Positions 10,420 through 22,600 are shown, counted from the first letter of the stretch. The stretch is 64,000 nt of DNA from Sclerodactyla briareus (GCA_026419785.1 JAODTK010005209.1:1-64000); one strand, 5' to 3'. Program-made: numbers and translations. The notes: generated by a model from the sequence alone, not told the origin.

Positions 10420-11270
10420 TAAAGACAAATTATTAGCAATAGCAGTAGTATACTAGTAGTAGCAGTAGTAGTAGAAACGCATGGTAAAAGTGCTGTGACA
10501 GAAGTGTGTAGTCTGCTACGAAAAACCTAAGCTAAGAATTTCCGACCGTAACAGAGAATACACACTTCCCGGAACGCGGAACGGCAAAAACAGGGAAACA
10601 TCTAGATACGTGCTGATTGTGCCAGAAAACCGAATTAAAACCGATCCAAGCCGCAGCCGATCCTGAAGAGGACTACCTGCCCCCAAATCACCTATAAAAC
10701 TCTACTACCAGACGAAATACCAGGCTTCCCAACCCCCAGCTTAACCATCCAATTCTGAAAAACCACAAAAACGAACCCCTCAATTCCCGGTACATTGTAC
10801 TGACCCTGCACACAAAACCCTCTCAACTAGCACACCTGCAGAACACTACACGCATACGCACTTGCCCACAAACAACCAAAAGCTTGTTAACGCCAGATGA
10901 CTAAAATAGTCAGAGACACCCTGCCGCAAGAAATGCAGAGTACTGTACGGATTAACCACCAGTGTCTGTGAAGGCTACCAAATAAACCATTATAAACACA
11001 TTCGTTCTTAAAATTTAAATGTGTATCAACAGTAACAACAGTAGAGTTAACTGAAAGGACGCTTTAAAACTCCCCCCGCTTGGAGAGAGGGCCCTGACTG
11101 TTCAATTTTAACTGCTCAACATGAGCAACTCTCACTTCCCCCGACTCACTTTTCAATTAAAAAACTAACCAGACTAAGCTGCTTCTTGATCAGATAAGGC
11201 CCTCTCCACTTTGGGGCCAATTTTGCACAAACTTTTCTACATAATTTGACGATGGAGAGACCGAATATCA
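10420..11270. other. 5' flank of the Ngaro element; AGTAGT simple repeat, no gene seen
   Basis: A short AGTAGTAGCAGTAGTAG tract lies at 10440-10480. The sequence stays C-rich on the plus strand to about 10990, so the element's 5' non-coding end may reach that far. Beyond 11000 composition returns to that of the background. Confidence 0.45.
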
Positions 11271-11273
11271 AGG

Positions 11274-11545
11274 GAGCGTGGTGGCCTTATTGGTTAAGGG
11301 CTTAAGGCATCGAGCTTGTAACCCAGAGGTTGTGGGTTCGAGCCTGCCACGTTGTAACCTTGAGCAAGGTACTTATCCCGCTTTTTATCTCTTCACCCAG
11401 GTGTACAAATGGGGACCGAGGTATCGTTGAACACAATTGGCGCTGATTGTAGCTGCCGCGGTATACTCTCCGGGATTGTCGCAGTGTGTGACTGGTCCCT
11501 ATGATTGGTCTTAAAAGGGCCTTTGAGTTTGAGCACTTCTGGTAG
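11274..11545 (+). mobile_element. tRNA-derived SINE, tRNA-Thr(UGU)-like head
   Basis: The head (11275-11352) folds like a tRNA: TGGCCTTATTGGTTAAGG resembles an A box, CTTGTAA gives a UGU anticodon loop, and GGTTCGAGCC is a B box. It is followed by the deuterostome SINE module CTTGAGCAAGGTACTTATCC and ACCCAGGTGTACAAATGGGG. The 3' part holds GCGGTATACTCTCCGGGATT and a TTTGAG tail, shared with the SINE at 18.2 kb. The tRNA-like part carries extra bases, so this is not a working tRNA gene. Confidence 0.88.
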
Positions 11546-11689
11546 GGTTAGGTAGTGCTATACCAAATTTGACATATTATATCATTATTAGCGAGCGTGC
11601 CTATTGCCTATGGCGACTTAACTCCAGACTGCCCCAAGTCATAGACCCTTTTTATGCCTTTTCTGCTTAACCATTTTTGACCTTTGCCT

Positions 11690-12390
11690 GGGCAAACTTC
11701 CTGCTAAACCCCCCCCTCCCCCCCCCCTGCAACCTGCTGGTCTCTCCCCCTTACCTATATCCTCCCTAATCCATCCATTCCCGGTCCCTCCAAAGACGCC
11801 CCATGTCCTCCAAAGGGAACCGCTCTGCTGGGGAAAAGTGCATCAATTGCTTGAAAGAGTTCAATGCAAACATGAATTGTATTTTGCCATATACTCCCAA
11901 TAAGAAGGATCCTTGCCCTAAAGCACTGCATAGAAACTAATTCCCTATTAACCACTTTCGACATTATTACTCTGTGTGTGATAGAGTACAATGAAAAACC
12001 TTTCTTCTCACACCCCACAACAAGATAACTTTGAAAACAATCCTGAGACCATCTGTGGTCCATTAATCTAACCAATGCCCTGGAGTCCCAAACAAACCTG
12101 CCTCAGTACAGATGCCAGACCTTCCCTTGGCTCTCCTCAAGGGATACAACAAAGAATACTTTGAAAATAATCAGTTATCACCAGCATTGTTTCTCTAAGC
12201 CCATATGACACGATTTTGACGCACTGGCCTGCCAATTGGACCCAATGACAGTCTGGTAAATTTTAATATCAAAAGAGTGTTTTTAATGAAATACCAAAAG
12301 TACCTGATCTGAACATTGGCAGAATTTGGCAAGTAGTGTGAACTGACTGAAATATCATACACCATTTACCTGCCGTTTATGCCTATTGCC
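11690..12390. other. no gene seen
   Basis: C-rich tract at 11708-11730. A 106-codon minus-strand frame (11755-12075) has no recognisable motif. GTGCCTATTGCCTATGG near 11597 and TTATGCCTATTGCCTATGG near 12378 are copies of one word 780 bases apart, so 11.6-12.4 kb may be bounded by a short duplicated segment. Confidence 0.4.
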
Positions 12391-12404
12391 TATGGTGTTA
12401 TTGT

Positions 12405-12870
12405 CGTGCCTTAAATACTTCCCTTGGATTCCTCCACAAAGCTGTGCAGTTCACAATGGAGTCGAAGCTTCCCAAAATTTCTGTATTTTGACTCGGTGAG
12501 AAATTCTTAGAGGAAACACTGATCACCAGAATGTAGATATTGCCCTCTTTTACTTTCGTAAGTGGCTCCAGTAGGTTCCAAGCCAAAAGCTCCCAAGGGC
12601 GCTGACTAGATTTCACACATATACCCTTGTGGCCTCTGAATACACTGGCTTTTACCACTTGACACTGTCTACAATCTCTCAATAAACGATCCGACACATC
12701 ACGCTTGACACGCCGTCCACCAAATTTTTCTCCTTGATCTTCCCCACTGTCTTCCGTATTCCTAGATGTTAGAATGTTGGAGCTGAATGGTAATAGTGTA
12801 ATTATTTCATGTTTCAATGATTTAGGAACAACCGACAATCTCCTATAGCCACATACCCTCTTTAGGAGGA
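12405..12870 (-). pseudogene. LTR-retrotransposon (Ty3/Gypsy-like) integrase remnant
   Basis: Within a 197-codon minus-strand frame, RRLSVVPKSLKHEIITLL matches the start of the zinc-binding part of gypsy-type integrases (usually R-x-V-V-P-x-x-L-R-x-E-I-L). RDCRQCQVVKAS (near 12675-12640) supplies the Cys-x-x-Cys pair. PWELLAWNLLEPLTKV and then EGNIYILVISVSSKNF match the beginning of the DDE core (usually P-W-x-x-V-x-x-D-L-x-G-P-L). The first catalytic Asp is replaced by Asn (AWN) and the His pair of the zinc site is not recognisable. The first 40 residues of the frame look unrelated. No matching reverse transcriptase or LTR was found nearby, so only a fragment survives. It is unrelated to the Ngaro element 2 kb away. 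Confidence 0.8.
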
Positions 12871-12994
12871 CCATCATCCAGGACACACCTTTGGGTGTGT
12901 CAAAGAACTTTTGGTCCAAAGGTCCCACTTGGGCTCGAAGGCCCATTTCATGAAATTCCACACAATGGTACTTAAATGCATCTCCTCCCACAAG

Positions 12995-13840
12995 TCTTCA
13001 ATTGATTTTATTTCAAAGTTCATGTATAGTTCTTTAGTCTCGAGCGCCATTGGGGTGTTCGGGATTTTGGGCTCAGGGCCCCATTTGGGCACTAGGGCCC
13101 CTCAGAGTGCTGTGTTCATGTCATAATGATGGTCTGATAGCCACACTTTCACAATTCCCAAGATTTTAGGACCAGTCCCAGTGTGTGGCACCCATGTCCA
13201 CATTTTGGGCCCCAGGGCTATTTGGAAAACTGCAAAATCATACAATTCTGTTGAACAGTGCTCTGGTTTGTTTCAGTATAATGGTGGTCAACAAAACCTT
13301 CAGGTGCCCAGGGATTCAGGACCCAGGCCCAGTGTGGGCCTGGGGCCCATCATGTGGAAGTTTTATTCATTCGAAGACCTCTGGCCCAATCTGAAGATCA
13401 AGTCCAAAGTTTTTGTTAACTGTAGGCAAATAGGAGGCCATTGTTTGAGACTGCTTTCTTGGCCATGATCTTGAACATTTCACATAATTGTACATATTCG
13501 TCTTGGTACAGTTGTCATTTTGTGCAGTTTGAGCTACAGCCCCATGGGTGCTCTAGTGTTGTCTTTCTCAAATCCAGCAGCATTGAACTGCCTTCTAACC
13601 AGCAAGGAATCCCAGTCACTTCGGTCTCATGACCTTCTGGCTCGGGGGCTCTTCCGATTTCCGTCTCGCCAGGCCCCCCTCGTGGTGTTCATCCACAGAT
13701 TTTTCTGACTCACAGGCCTCCTTACTCAACAATCACAGAGCATGTAACAGTACTTTGTATTCTCTTCTAATCTCCGATTACTGTTGGCAATGAATGCCTA
13801 ATAGAGTCTCCCTTCATCTTACGATGTAACAGAATACAGA
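12995..13840. repeat. two loosely similar GGGCCCA-rich segments, ~400 bp apart
   Basis: GGCCCATTTCATGAAATTCC (12941) followed by AAGTCTTCAATTGATTTTA resembles GGCCCATCATGTGGAAGTTT (13344) followed by GAAGACCTCTGGCCCAATCT. GGGCCCC words recur at 13076, 13096, 13207 and 13340. This suggests an old duplication of roughly 400 bases. No coding motif was found. Confidence 0.35.
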
Positions 13841-13845
13841 ACTGT

Positions 13846-14322
13846 TTGGATTCAAAAAGAATAAAAGAGGTCGCCTATGGCTTCAACAGGAGATGCAAGC
13901 AGCTGATTCAACTACAAGGAAATCAAGTCGGGTCCAATCTTTTCTTTCGGGAAGAATTCACACAAGACAAAAGCAGCTGGCCGATCCCACTATTTTCTAT
14001 ACGGATTGGGAGGAGAAATATCCCTGAGACAGACTACCTAGCCAAGAGCCAACATCAACAAGCATCGGTCCGCTCTGGATGCAGCCACACCGTCAAACAT
14101 GGGCTGCACCTGGCTCCAGGTCTGGGGCCACTTGCATCTGACCTTGGGGGGAAGCCGTCCAACTCCAAGGCCAGTCCTATAGCAGAGAAAAATCATTTAT
14201 CAACGGTCAGAGAATCATCAATCGCACCCTTGTCTGGAGGGGTCACTACAGAGGTGGGTGATGAGCATCCCATGGTCATCCCAGCTGAGGCTTGGGGGGA
14301 GCAGAGGTGCTCTCGTGGCTGA
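13846..14322 (+). CDS. unrecognised 158-codon open frame, doubtful
   Basis: This is one of the longest open frames in the window outside the mobile elements. It is moderately basic and Ser/Gly-rich, begins MDSKRIKEVAYGFNRR and ends WGEQRCSRG. No signal peptide, membrane segment or known motif is visible. It lies between a gypsy-type integrase relic on the other strand and a tandem duplication, so chance or a transposon-derived origin is as likely as a host exon. No strong acceptor precedes it. Confidence 0.2.
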   Translation: MDSKRIKEVAYGFNRRCKQLIQLQGNQVGSNLFFREEFTQDKSSWPIPLFSIRIGRRNIPETDYLAKSQHQQASVRSGCSHTVKHGLHLAPGLGPLASDLGGKPSNSKASPIAEKNHLSTVRESSIAPLSGGVTTEVGDEHPMVIPAEAWGEQRCSRG

Positions 14323-14529
14323 GAGAAGATGGCTTGGGACTACTTTGTGGGATTTGTTTGATGCTGATTCAGCAGAAATGCTCTCTGTTGGTATCTTGAT
14401 CTAATGTTTGTTGCTTTCAGTTCAGAGTGAACTGACTAACTGTGGTATTGCAGTTCCTGCGGTCTGAGTTTTTATCCTTGACGACAGACTGACATGCTTT
14501 GAGCCTGATGTTTGTTTGTCTGTGGTGAC

Positions 14530-15015
14530 CCCTGGGCTTGTGCACATGATAACTTGACGCCCACCCGGGTGGTTTGAGCCATACTTGGTAGTGTTTCCCA
14601 GGATGATTAACATGATCCCTATAGTTTCGGGTCAGGTTCAGAGTCGTCTGAGTCAAGCACAGGTCAAGAGTCTGAAAACTTGTGGACCACGTAAGGTCCC
14701 AGATTCTGGTCTTATCAAGCTGAAATCTTGGCATACTGCTTCTCATGGGAGTACAAGAACCTCATTGTTTTCAGTGTGGAGCGGGGGTCATGTTCGATGG
14801 AAATTGTAAATTGGTTAAAAACGGTTATTTGGGGTTGGGGGCCAATTTTTCAGCTTGTGGACACAATAACTCAACGCCAGGATGGATCAATCTCCTACTG
14901 TATTCCGTTTCCCATGTGAGAACATGATCCACCCACATTGTTTTGGGTCAGCTCAAAGGTCATCTTAGGTCCCTAGAGGTTTGAAGTCTGAAAAACAGGT
15001 TGTGGGAACGAGAAT
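14530..15015. repeat. 317-bp tandem duplication, GCTTGTGGACACAATAACT type
   Basis: GCTTGTGCACATGATAACTT at 14536 and GCTTGTGGACACAATAACTC at 14853 begin two related units, each followed by ACGCC, a run ending in CATGATCC, and GGGTCAGGTTC or GGGTCAGCTCA. A third, cut unit ends near 15015. The G-T-G-G-A-C-A-C-x-A-T-A-A-C-T core is a widespread tandem repeat in marine invertebrate genomes as I recall it (not checked). Confidence 0.6.
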
Positions 15016-15019
15016 CCAG

Positions 15020-17060
15020 AACCCGTGGTATTATTGAGCTGGCGTTTATGTTTTCATCATCCCATCTATCCCCATATGTCTTGTATCTTGTCATAGGTTA
15101 TTAAAATAGTTGAGGAATCTCTAAGCCTTTTTGCTTCTGGTTTATACCTTGATGAAGCCATGACATGTGTGGTGTAGCCATAGTGTGTTGTACAGTATTT
15201 ATGCTTGGCTTATGAAACATGAATGACTCCACTCCCCCCTGCCTGTAGATCAGTCGTAGCGTCTTGTCGGTGGGGTCCCTATGAGTACATGATCTGAGCC
15301 TTGTAAAGTTTGCCAGTGCCATCGGTGCAACAGAATTACCTGTACCTTCAACAGCATGCTCTCCTTATGACTTCTTTCATATAGGTCCACTTATTCTTTT
15401 TTCACAGTGTGTGGTATCGATGGGGACTATTTGTTGCAGATCACTAGGAGACCGGCTCGGGAAGTGCATCCATGGGTGCACTCTCTTGGGGGGGGGGGGT
15501 TCAGGGTGGGAAGTGGGGAGGAGTAGTCATAATCAACAATTTTATTGAGGACCATCTATACATGATGCATTTGCCCACACAACTTTCAATTTGGACTCTG
15601 ATCCCCAACTTACGAGTGTGTGGGGGTGTATACGCGCTAAGTACACCGTTGCCTGTTTCTCAAATGAAAAAGGACGCATTGGGCCTTATGTCTCACCAGT
15701 GGACATGTTGATAAGCATATTAGTATAACCGATTCAATGTGCTGATGTTATTCAGTAGGCATGAAGAGGAAACTATTGCTACTACTGACGCCAGCAGCGT
15801 AGCCATAACTTTTTGAAGTGTCACCACTTGTAATTTTGGAATGTTCCAGCCCCGAGCCCATAAAATGTGTTTGGAAGAGAAATTGCAGTCCTATAAAATA
15901 CCCCTATCTAGGCAAATGGAAACGTCTAATTGGCTAAGATTCAGATAATGGGTGTCAGTGCATTGCTATTGAGAACCAACAACTGCTCTACTACTGTTAT
16001 ATGTTTAGAGAATGTTCTTGATAACCTTTATAGAAATACATAATTTGACAGAGAATAACAATACGAATGGGAATTCGGCTTCTAGAAATTGAATAAATTG
16101 ATCTGTTGACTAACCGTAAAATCAGAAAGACATAAGGAGGGCCAGGCCACTTTGTTGTGCGTGAGTGTGTGTACATAGTCCACACCAACATGTGTGAATT
16201 CCTTGTGGTTGTTTGTGTGGTTAATAATAAAAGGTACCCACTGATCACAAAGTCAGACTAGACAACTTCTGACGATGCAGTCGTTTTTATTCCCCCTCAG
16301 GTATTCCAATAGCAGATCCCAACTTGATTGGTCAATTGCATTGGCCATGAGAGCCAACAGGAGAATGCCCGCTGCATTGTTTTAGACGCATTGTGCACCA
16401 TGTACAGTAGTCAAATTTTACGCGAACTGTTTAAATGGATTTTACAGGTATACATTGTTACTTTGTCAAACTGATCTAGGCTTGCTCATGGTATGCTTCC
16501 CCTAAATGTAACATCGGGTTAACTTGATACATTGAGTAACATTGGTCTACTGATGCTATACACCCCTATGTACAGTGATGTCAAACATGGGCATCGATCT
16601 TCCTCCTCTCATCATTCCTTAAGCTGACCTCAACCAGACACCACTGCCAAGAAACAGGCAAGATAAAAGCGGTTGAACACCACTGTTATATCAAGACATT
16701 TGAATTTCAGAATTTGGTGGGTACAGTATATTGTTTCTTTTTTTGCGTTGAGCTTGAGGTTGACGATACTGCTTGAGGAAGAGTTCCTCTCCGCGTGGCC
16801 ACTTAGAAATGCTGCTGATGAGGTCGGGTGAGACACAGTTAGAACTTTTGACCTGTGGATCTATGCTATGTTCTATAAATCTCTATAATCTATCACAAAC
16901 CACTGGAAATTCCCAACTGATCTGCAATTAGCACAATAGAAATTAGTAGCAAAAGTTTATATTATTGAAATGGAGAATCTTTATTAAATGAATTTAAGCC
17001 CTATACCATCCTCAGTAACTTCTCAGTACTCAGAGTAGTACTCACCATTAATGATTCTTT
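15020..17060. other. no gene seen
   Basis: A G run lies at 15489-15500. Nothing else can be supported. At 17075 a strong acceptor-like TTATTACATTCCAG opens a 31-codon frame with KECKQVQYYHGECSYRR, but no matching donor follows, so it is not called as an exon. Confidence 0.4.
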
Positions 17061-18167
17061 TTATTACATTCCAGGGGTTCGATGTTGTCGGGGTAGAGTG
17101 GAAGGAGTGCAAACAAGTCCAGTATTATCACGGGGAGTGCTCCTATAGAAGACCTGATACAGTGCATGGTCCTTAACTGGGAGGCTTTTGAGTACAGTGA
17201 CCTGACTTAAATCAGTGCAACATATCTCCAATAAACAGGCATAATGATTAGCCTATTAATAAAAAATATTTCCCTTAGTAACCTATTCATTTTTTTCAAA
17301 GCCCCTAGAGACCTAGTTATTGCAGGCATATGGTCTATTCTCTTTGTAATTCTCATGTGGATCCTGCCTTAGGTTGATATCTCTTGCCTGGTTGGAGGAC
17401 ACTCGGGCTCAGAGGGGGGAGCGCTGGAGGAGCCGACGACGACAATGGACTGACAAGCTCTGATGGTGTCACTGCCCCATGAGTGTCTGGAAGACCAAGG
17501 GGACTGGAGTGTTTGGCAGCTGTATCACATAATGACAAATCTATTAGCTTGCCGTTATTTTATAGGCTTACCGCTAATTTTTTCCAAAGTCGACTGTTTG
17601 TCTGTCAACAACTCAGTTGTGAAAGGCATCAGCATTAAAATCAATCAGATGGTCCACACACAACAACTGTGACACCAGGGCACTTCTAGAATTCTGGTCC
17701 GAGAGGCTGAGAGTGCGGTATGTAGCCTTCTTATGAGAATCACAAGAATCCGTATTGGTTTTGTGTAATGTAAACAAAGAGTATTTTTACTCTAACTCAC
17801 GGGAGCGTTGCTCGCATTCTTTTACAAGCTGTTATACAGTAGTCAGTCAGGGAACCAAGTGGGTTAAACCTATTTGTGAAATCTCACAAAATTGGTTATG
17901 GTTCTCAACTGGAGTGCACCCACCCATGAAAGTTGGAAGGGTCCATCCAAACAAGATGGGGGAGGGGGTATAAAGCATTAGTGAACATTTTTTGTGAGTA
18001 AAAACATGACCTATTCTATCACAGACAAAAGCCCTAACTGATGGATGAAAACCTGTTCGTCTGGCCACCTAATCCACTGAACCCCAGGCTAAGCTTCTTT
18101 TTTACTTCAGTACCATACCCCGAGATTCACCCTCTGTCATTATGTTATGATTTGCCTCATCGCCGGT

Positions 18168-18445
18168 AGTCGGTTTTAGCTCAGTCGGTAGAGGCTTCTG
18201 ACCGTTGAATCGTAAGAGGTGACTTCGATCCCCACAGACCGATCAGTTTTCCGTGGTGCCTTGGCACGGCACTCCCTCTCCATGCCTCCTCTCTTCTCCA
18301 CCAGTTCTATTGGGGACCTGTGAGGAACTTGAGTACAACCGCGCGGTGTTAGCTGCTGGCACATACTCTCCGGGTTTGTCGGAGTGCGTACCACTTCCTT
18401 CCTATGAACAGGGTAATATCTGTAAAGCGCTGAGCACTTTGTGGA
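18168..18445 (+). mobile_element. tRNA-derived SINE, second copy
   Basis: TTAGCTCAGTCGGTAGAGG is a clear A box and GACTTCGATCCCC a B box, 40 bases apart, so a tRNA-like head occupies about 18172-18243. The body holds GGCACATACTCTCCGGGTTT and GTCGGAGTGCGTACC, matching the 3' part of the SINE at 11.3 kb (ATACTCTCCGGGATTGTCG). It ends in GTAAAGCGCTGAGCACTTTG, the GCGCTT-type tail also seen at 58.9 kb. The two copies therefore share a tail but have different tRNA heads. Confidence 0.85.
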
Positions 18446-19194
18446 AATGCACTATGATGAGCACGGAGATATTAGTAGTCTTATCTCATTGGTCCAGGTG
18501 AGGGTTGGGTAATTCACAGATGTGTGTTGCATCGTAGTTTCAAAACTTCCTATCGTCGTGTCTGTGGTGTTTCAGATCTTGTCCGGCCTCCACAGGTTTC
18601 TCCCATGTCCACCATTCACCAATTGGGGAATACTATTGAGGGATGGGAAGAGATGATGTCATCCGCTGGTTGAAGACACTCAAGCGTGAAAATATGCCTG
18701 TCAATTTCTGTTGTATGTGCTTGTGAATAACTTCAGCAACATTCGATAGCTCTTGTGTGAGTGGAGGGAAAAATATTGTATATGCGTCACTATCCGTCAC
18801 ACTGGTATGTCAATGCAGTAATTATGACATGTCATGGGTGTCAATATTTTTACTGTAAAAATATGGTAACGGAAGTGACCATTATTTTGCTACGTGCCTG
18901 CATACAATACTGCCTGTTTAAATTTCATATAACAATTGATTGAGGGAGTATTTTTCCTTGTTGTAATTAGTCTTCATGAAACTTGTTTTCATAGTGACTA
19001 TGCCTTGTTGCCATAATTTCTTTATTCCCAGTTGATTTGAATTATGACAGTTATATATAAATTCAACTTGTATGTTCAAAATCATCTGTAAGCCTTCCCT
19101 TCATACTTTAAGGGCTTATACTGATTTTGATGAAGTTTATTCCAGTGTAACTTGTTCATCTCATGCAATTTGAATCGGTGTTTCTTCATTACAG

Positions 19195-19248
19195 GGCCTC
19201 ATATATCACTGGCTCCAATCTAAAGAATATGATATGACTTTTACTTTG
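19195..19248 (+). CDS. candidate 18-codon exon, unrecognised
   Basis: A good acceptor (GGTGTTTCTTCATTACAG) and a fair donor (TTTG then GTAGGTACC) bound 54 bases that are open only in frame 1: GLIYHWLQSKEYDMTFTL. It starts and ends in phase 0. Another acceptor at 19576 (TGTATCTGTATCAG) is followed by an open frame with WRPGLKLTGFMEQMKNG, but no firm donor. Both lie on the plus strand like the exon-like segments at 22.8-25.3 kb. Chance is possible because the exon is short. Confidence 0.35.
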
Positions 19249-19679
19249 GTAGGTACCAGTTTTACTTTCGTTACCGTCCACCCATTCTATTTTCCTCCCC
19301 ACTACTGGGAGGCTGTGGGTGGGGGGGGGTTGTAAATATTTCCCACACTTAGTGTCTATTGTAAGGGTGACTAAAGGTGACTTCCAACCATTTTGCAGGG
19401 TTAGGGTCTTATCATACAAGGGATGCAAACTCATTCCATTGGTCCAATCCCAGCTTTTGACCTAACCTTTGCAAATTTAATTTGTATTTTTTGAACAATG
19501 GATTTTTATGTAAAACTGTTGCTTATACTTGGGTTTTGGTGACAATTTCATGCAACACAATTGTATCTGTATCAGGCATCAGAAATGAGCCAGAAATCAG
19601 AGCCTTATGGCGTCCTGGTTTGAAGTTAACTGGATTCATGGAACAGATGAAAAATGGCCTACCACATGTCCAATAACTG

Positions 19680-22600
19680 GAGAGTGAGGTGCTGAAAGTC
19701 CCTTAAAGTACTCTTACTTGTTGTCATAATTCATGCAGATTTTTGAAAATTTGTCGAATTTACATGAAGTTGGAGGTGTGACTATCTTTGTTGGAGTGAA
19801 GGCTGGGTTACTGGAATGTATTAAGTTTTTGAAAGCTCAAATATTGAAAAAATGTCAGCAGGTGTGGTCCCTATAAGTCTTTCTCAGTGCCTCAAATAAT
19901 TGTGGACCTTTCACAGTCCCCCCCATCCACTTTGCGATCGCCCCTCCCCCCCCCCCTCCTCTCTCTCTCTCCACCTTCCCCCACCTCCTAGGGTTTTTCC
20001 CCTAGTAACCGGACATGCACAAGAATGTAAACCATTGTATGACTGCTAGGCCTAGATGATGTATGTACTCCATTATGTTCTGAATATATAATCATGGCAG
20101 TACTACCTAGGTAGTGAACTAACGTGTAACGTACCAGGCAACCATGAATCCTTATTTACTATTGGACAACAATAAAGTTACCCCTCATTCTAGCAATGAA
20201 ACGGCTAAACAGAATGTCGTTAAGAAAAATGGAAGAATTTCAATAAAGCAACCACTGATCCAGCAACTAGACAAGACACGTTGTGGTTGCCTTGTTTATA
20301 TCTTGTGAATATTTCATTATCTCTTACATTCTGATCCCATCCATACTTAATTTATAACAGAGGTTTTCCTGTGGCACCCCAGATGTTCCTGTAATGGTCC
20401 TCTTTCCCTGTCATAATAAAGGATCTTTTGCAACAACCCATTATGCCTACTTATGTGTGCTGAAATTCCATCTGAGGGTTTGGTTACTACGATTTAATGA
20501 ATAGAAGTACAAAATTTGAGTCATTTCACATGGCCGTTGTACTGAAGAATTAAAAACCCTCTAGTGTCGTACATACTGCTACACATAAACATGAAGTGGG
20601 GAAAATAATCTACTGCCTGGAGACAGAACAAAACATCTATTGTACAGTCAGTGTTAGCGCTAAGGAATAATTTTGGGAGGGATTTTTAAAATGTAGGAGG
20701 GACCTCATCTTCCGGCCATTTTTCGCACAAGTTCCCCCGCGAAGTTCAGGCGGACCATGGGCAGCTAAATGGTATAACGACATTATACTATCGTCCCTTA
20801 CCCTTAACGAATCATGCAACAGATACCCTGGTATCGAGACTTTTTCTCAGTATCCTCAGCACCGGAAAGTACATATGCCACCGAAAGGCACATCTTTCAT
20901 CAGCAATTTTTTTCTGATCCATATTTTATGTTGTCATATGGCAAATTGTATTTTGCAGGAAAAATGTACAAAATCTAATTATTACCACTTATTCTGGAGG
21001 GTAGGACTATGCTGTTGAATTTGCTATCACTTTGTTACATGAGCCCGTTCAGCCCTAAAAAGCTAAATGCCACTGTCTGAAGACATCTTGTGAATTAAAT
21101 GTTTTCAGCCTTTGGTGAAAATATTAATATTCCCATTTACATGTCTTGTTTCACCATGTAATGTTATTTGGAAAAGAAACAGATTGGCATTGTTTCACTA
21201 CGTTATTTTTACAGGATTTTGCTACCGAGCACAGGGGTCCTATTTATATTTGTACCTGTGCCCGTTTCTGTGAATGTCCAACGTAGAGCCCCGTTGCTCA
21301 ATCATAATACCCACATGCTGTGTGCATACTGTCTTGACTGCTAGTAAACAGTGCTTTCTCCCATGTCCTGCAATGTTTGAACGATGTATGGCATGCAAAC
21401 ATCGTGCTGTGCTAAGATGATCGCGATCGACGGCAAACATTATATTGTTGACTAACTATACACGAGGGTTGCGCGGTAACCGGTATCGTTATTATTAGTA
21501 CCATTACTCGCATCCGCACCGTTAGTCCTCGCACTGCTCAGCACCGACGGTTAAATGCACAATTACTATTACCAGTACTGGCGGAAATTCCCGGTAATTT
21601 GGTGCTACCAAATCCCGGTACTATTATTGAAATTACCAAAAACCAGTGCTGTCATACTTGATTTTTTTTTGCTGATCCCAGCCGCCTTTATCTGCAATCT
21701 GTTAAATTGTAAAATTGCCCCACATGTATTGTGAACTTTGTACTTGGCCTAATTTGCTGAATATCCCAGGCCTATGCGGACATCGCAAGCTCACCCTTAC
21801 GTAACATGTCAGAGCCTGTATCTTGCTAGCTCACACTCGCCCGCAATGAATGTGCACTACTTTAAAACTATAGCCTGCTTGGAACACGTGGTCATCACCT
21901 ATGCTGCTCACGAGCATTCAATGTGCTCCCAATGCCCACTGCATGCTATACAACGATACAAGTCTATACGGACCGACGGCCACGAACCTCTCGCACACAT
22001 TTAACTTCAATGGGATTTTCCCATAGACTCTATGATTAAAGGAGTGGTTTATTACGATCGTCGAGCAGCGATAACTGCAGTAGAAATTTTTTGGGGCATT
22101 AAGCCTACCAATGCTTCCGAATGAACCAACAGTGATTCCTTAGACAGTTTGTTGAAAAAAAAAAATAATACAAGTAAAGGTTTAGCATTGATTTGGTGGT
22201 TTTTACGACTAATTTTAGGTCGTGCCTTGCTTCGGTTCCCTTGCTTAAATAATCACAGTTACGTTAGGGCTTACTCTGGTAATTGCAACTAGCGACCTGT
22301 TTTTCGTGGGATTGGTACCTGGGCGCGTGGGCTTGTTACATATATACGTAACGTATCGTATGGAAGAATGTAGGTGATTTGTAGCATGTAATTCTGCCTG
22401 TGAACTAGTAAACTACGCACCACGACAGTGGTCACATGCATGTGCTGTTTGCCATACGTACGTTGTCATTACTTCTTTTCAGCTCTCGATTGAAAAAATA
22501 TAGGAACGCGCAAAAAACCCTCTTCTATACACACTATTTTTGCAATCCCTGGTTGAGAAATCTGTGCGGGAATTTCCCGAACAACCCCAATTCATTTTAC

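Larger units (their letters stand above)
5100..10480 (-). mobile_element. Ngaro-type (DIRS order) tyrosine-recombinase retrotransposon, degenerate
   Basis: On the minus strand the modules follow one another as Gag-like (10383-9127), reverse transcriptase (9050-8040), RNase H (7980-7550), tyrosine recombinase (7490-6500) and SGNH hydrolase (6460-5880). No integrase or protease is seen. DIRS-class elements are known to integrate through a tyrosine recombinase rather than a DDE integrase, and some Ngaro elements carry an extra SGNH-type hydrolase, which matches this order. The sense strand is G-rich, so the plus strand looks C-rich and differs in composition from its flanks. Frameshifts and stop codons break every module, so this copy cannot be functional as written. 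Both outer ends are approximate: the split direct repeats expected of the group were not delimited. Confidence 0.88.

Noticed and set aside
21215-21290. Acceptor-like site followed by a Cys-rich frame (YICTCARFCEC)
   Set aside because: Only 23 codons before a stop, no donor, and the Cys pattern fits no zinc-binding motif with confidence.
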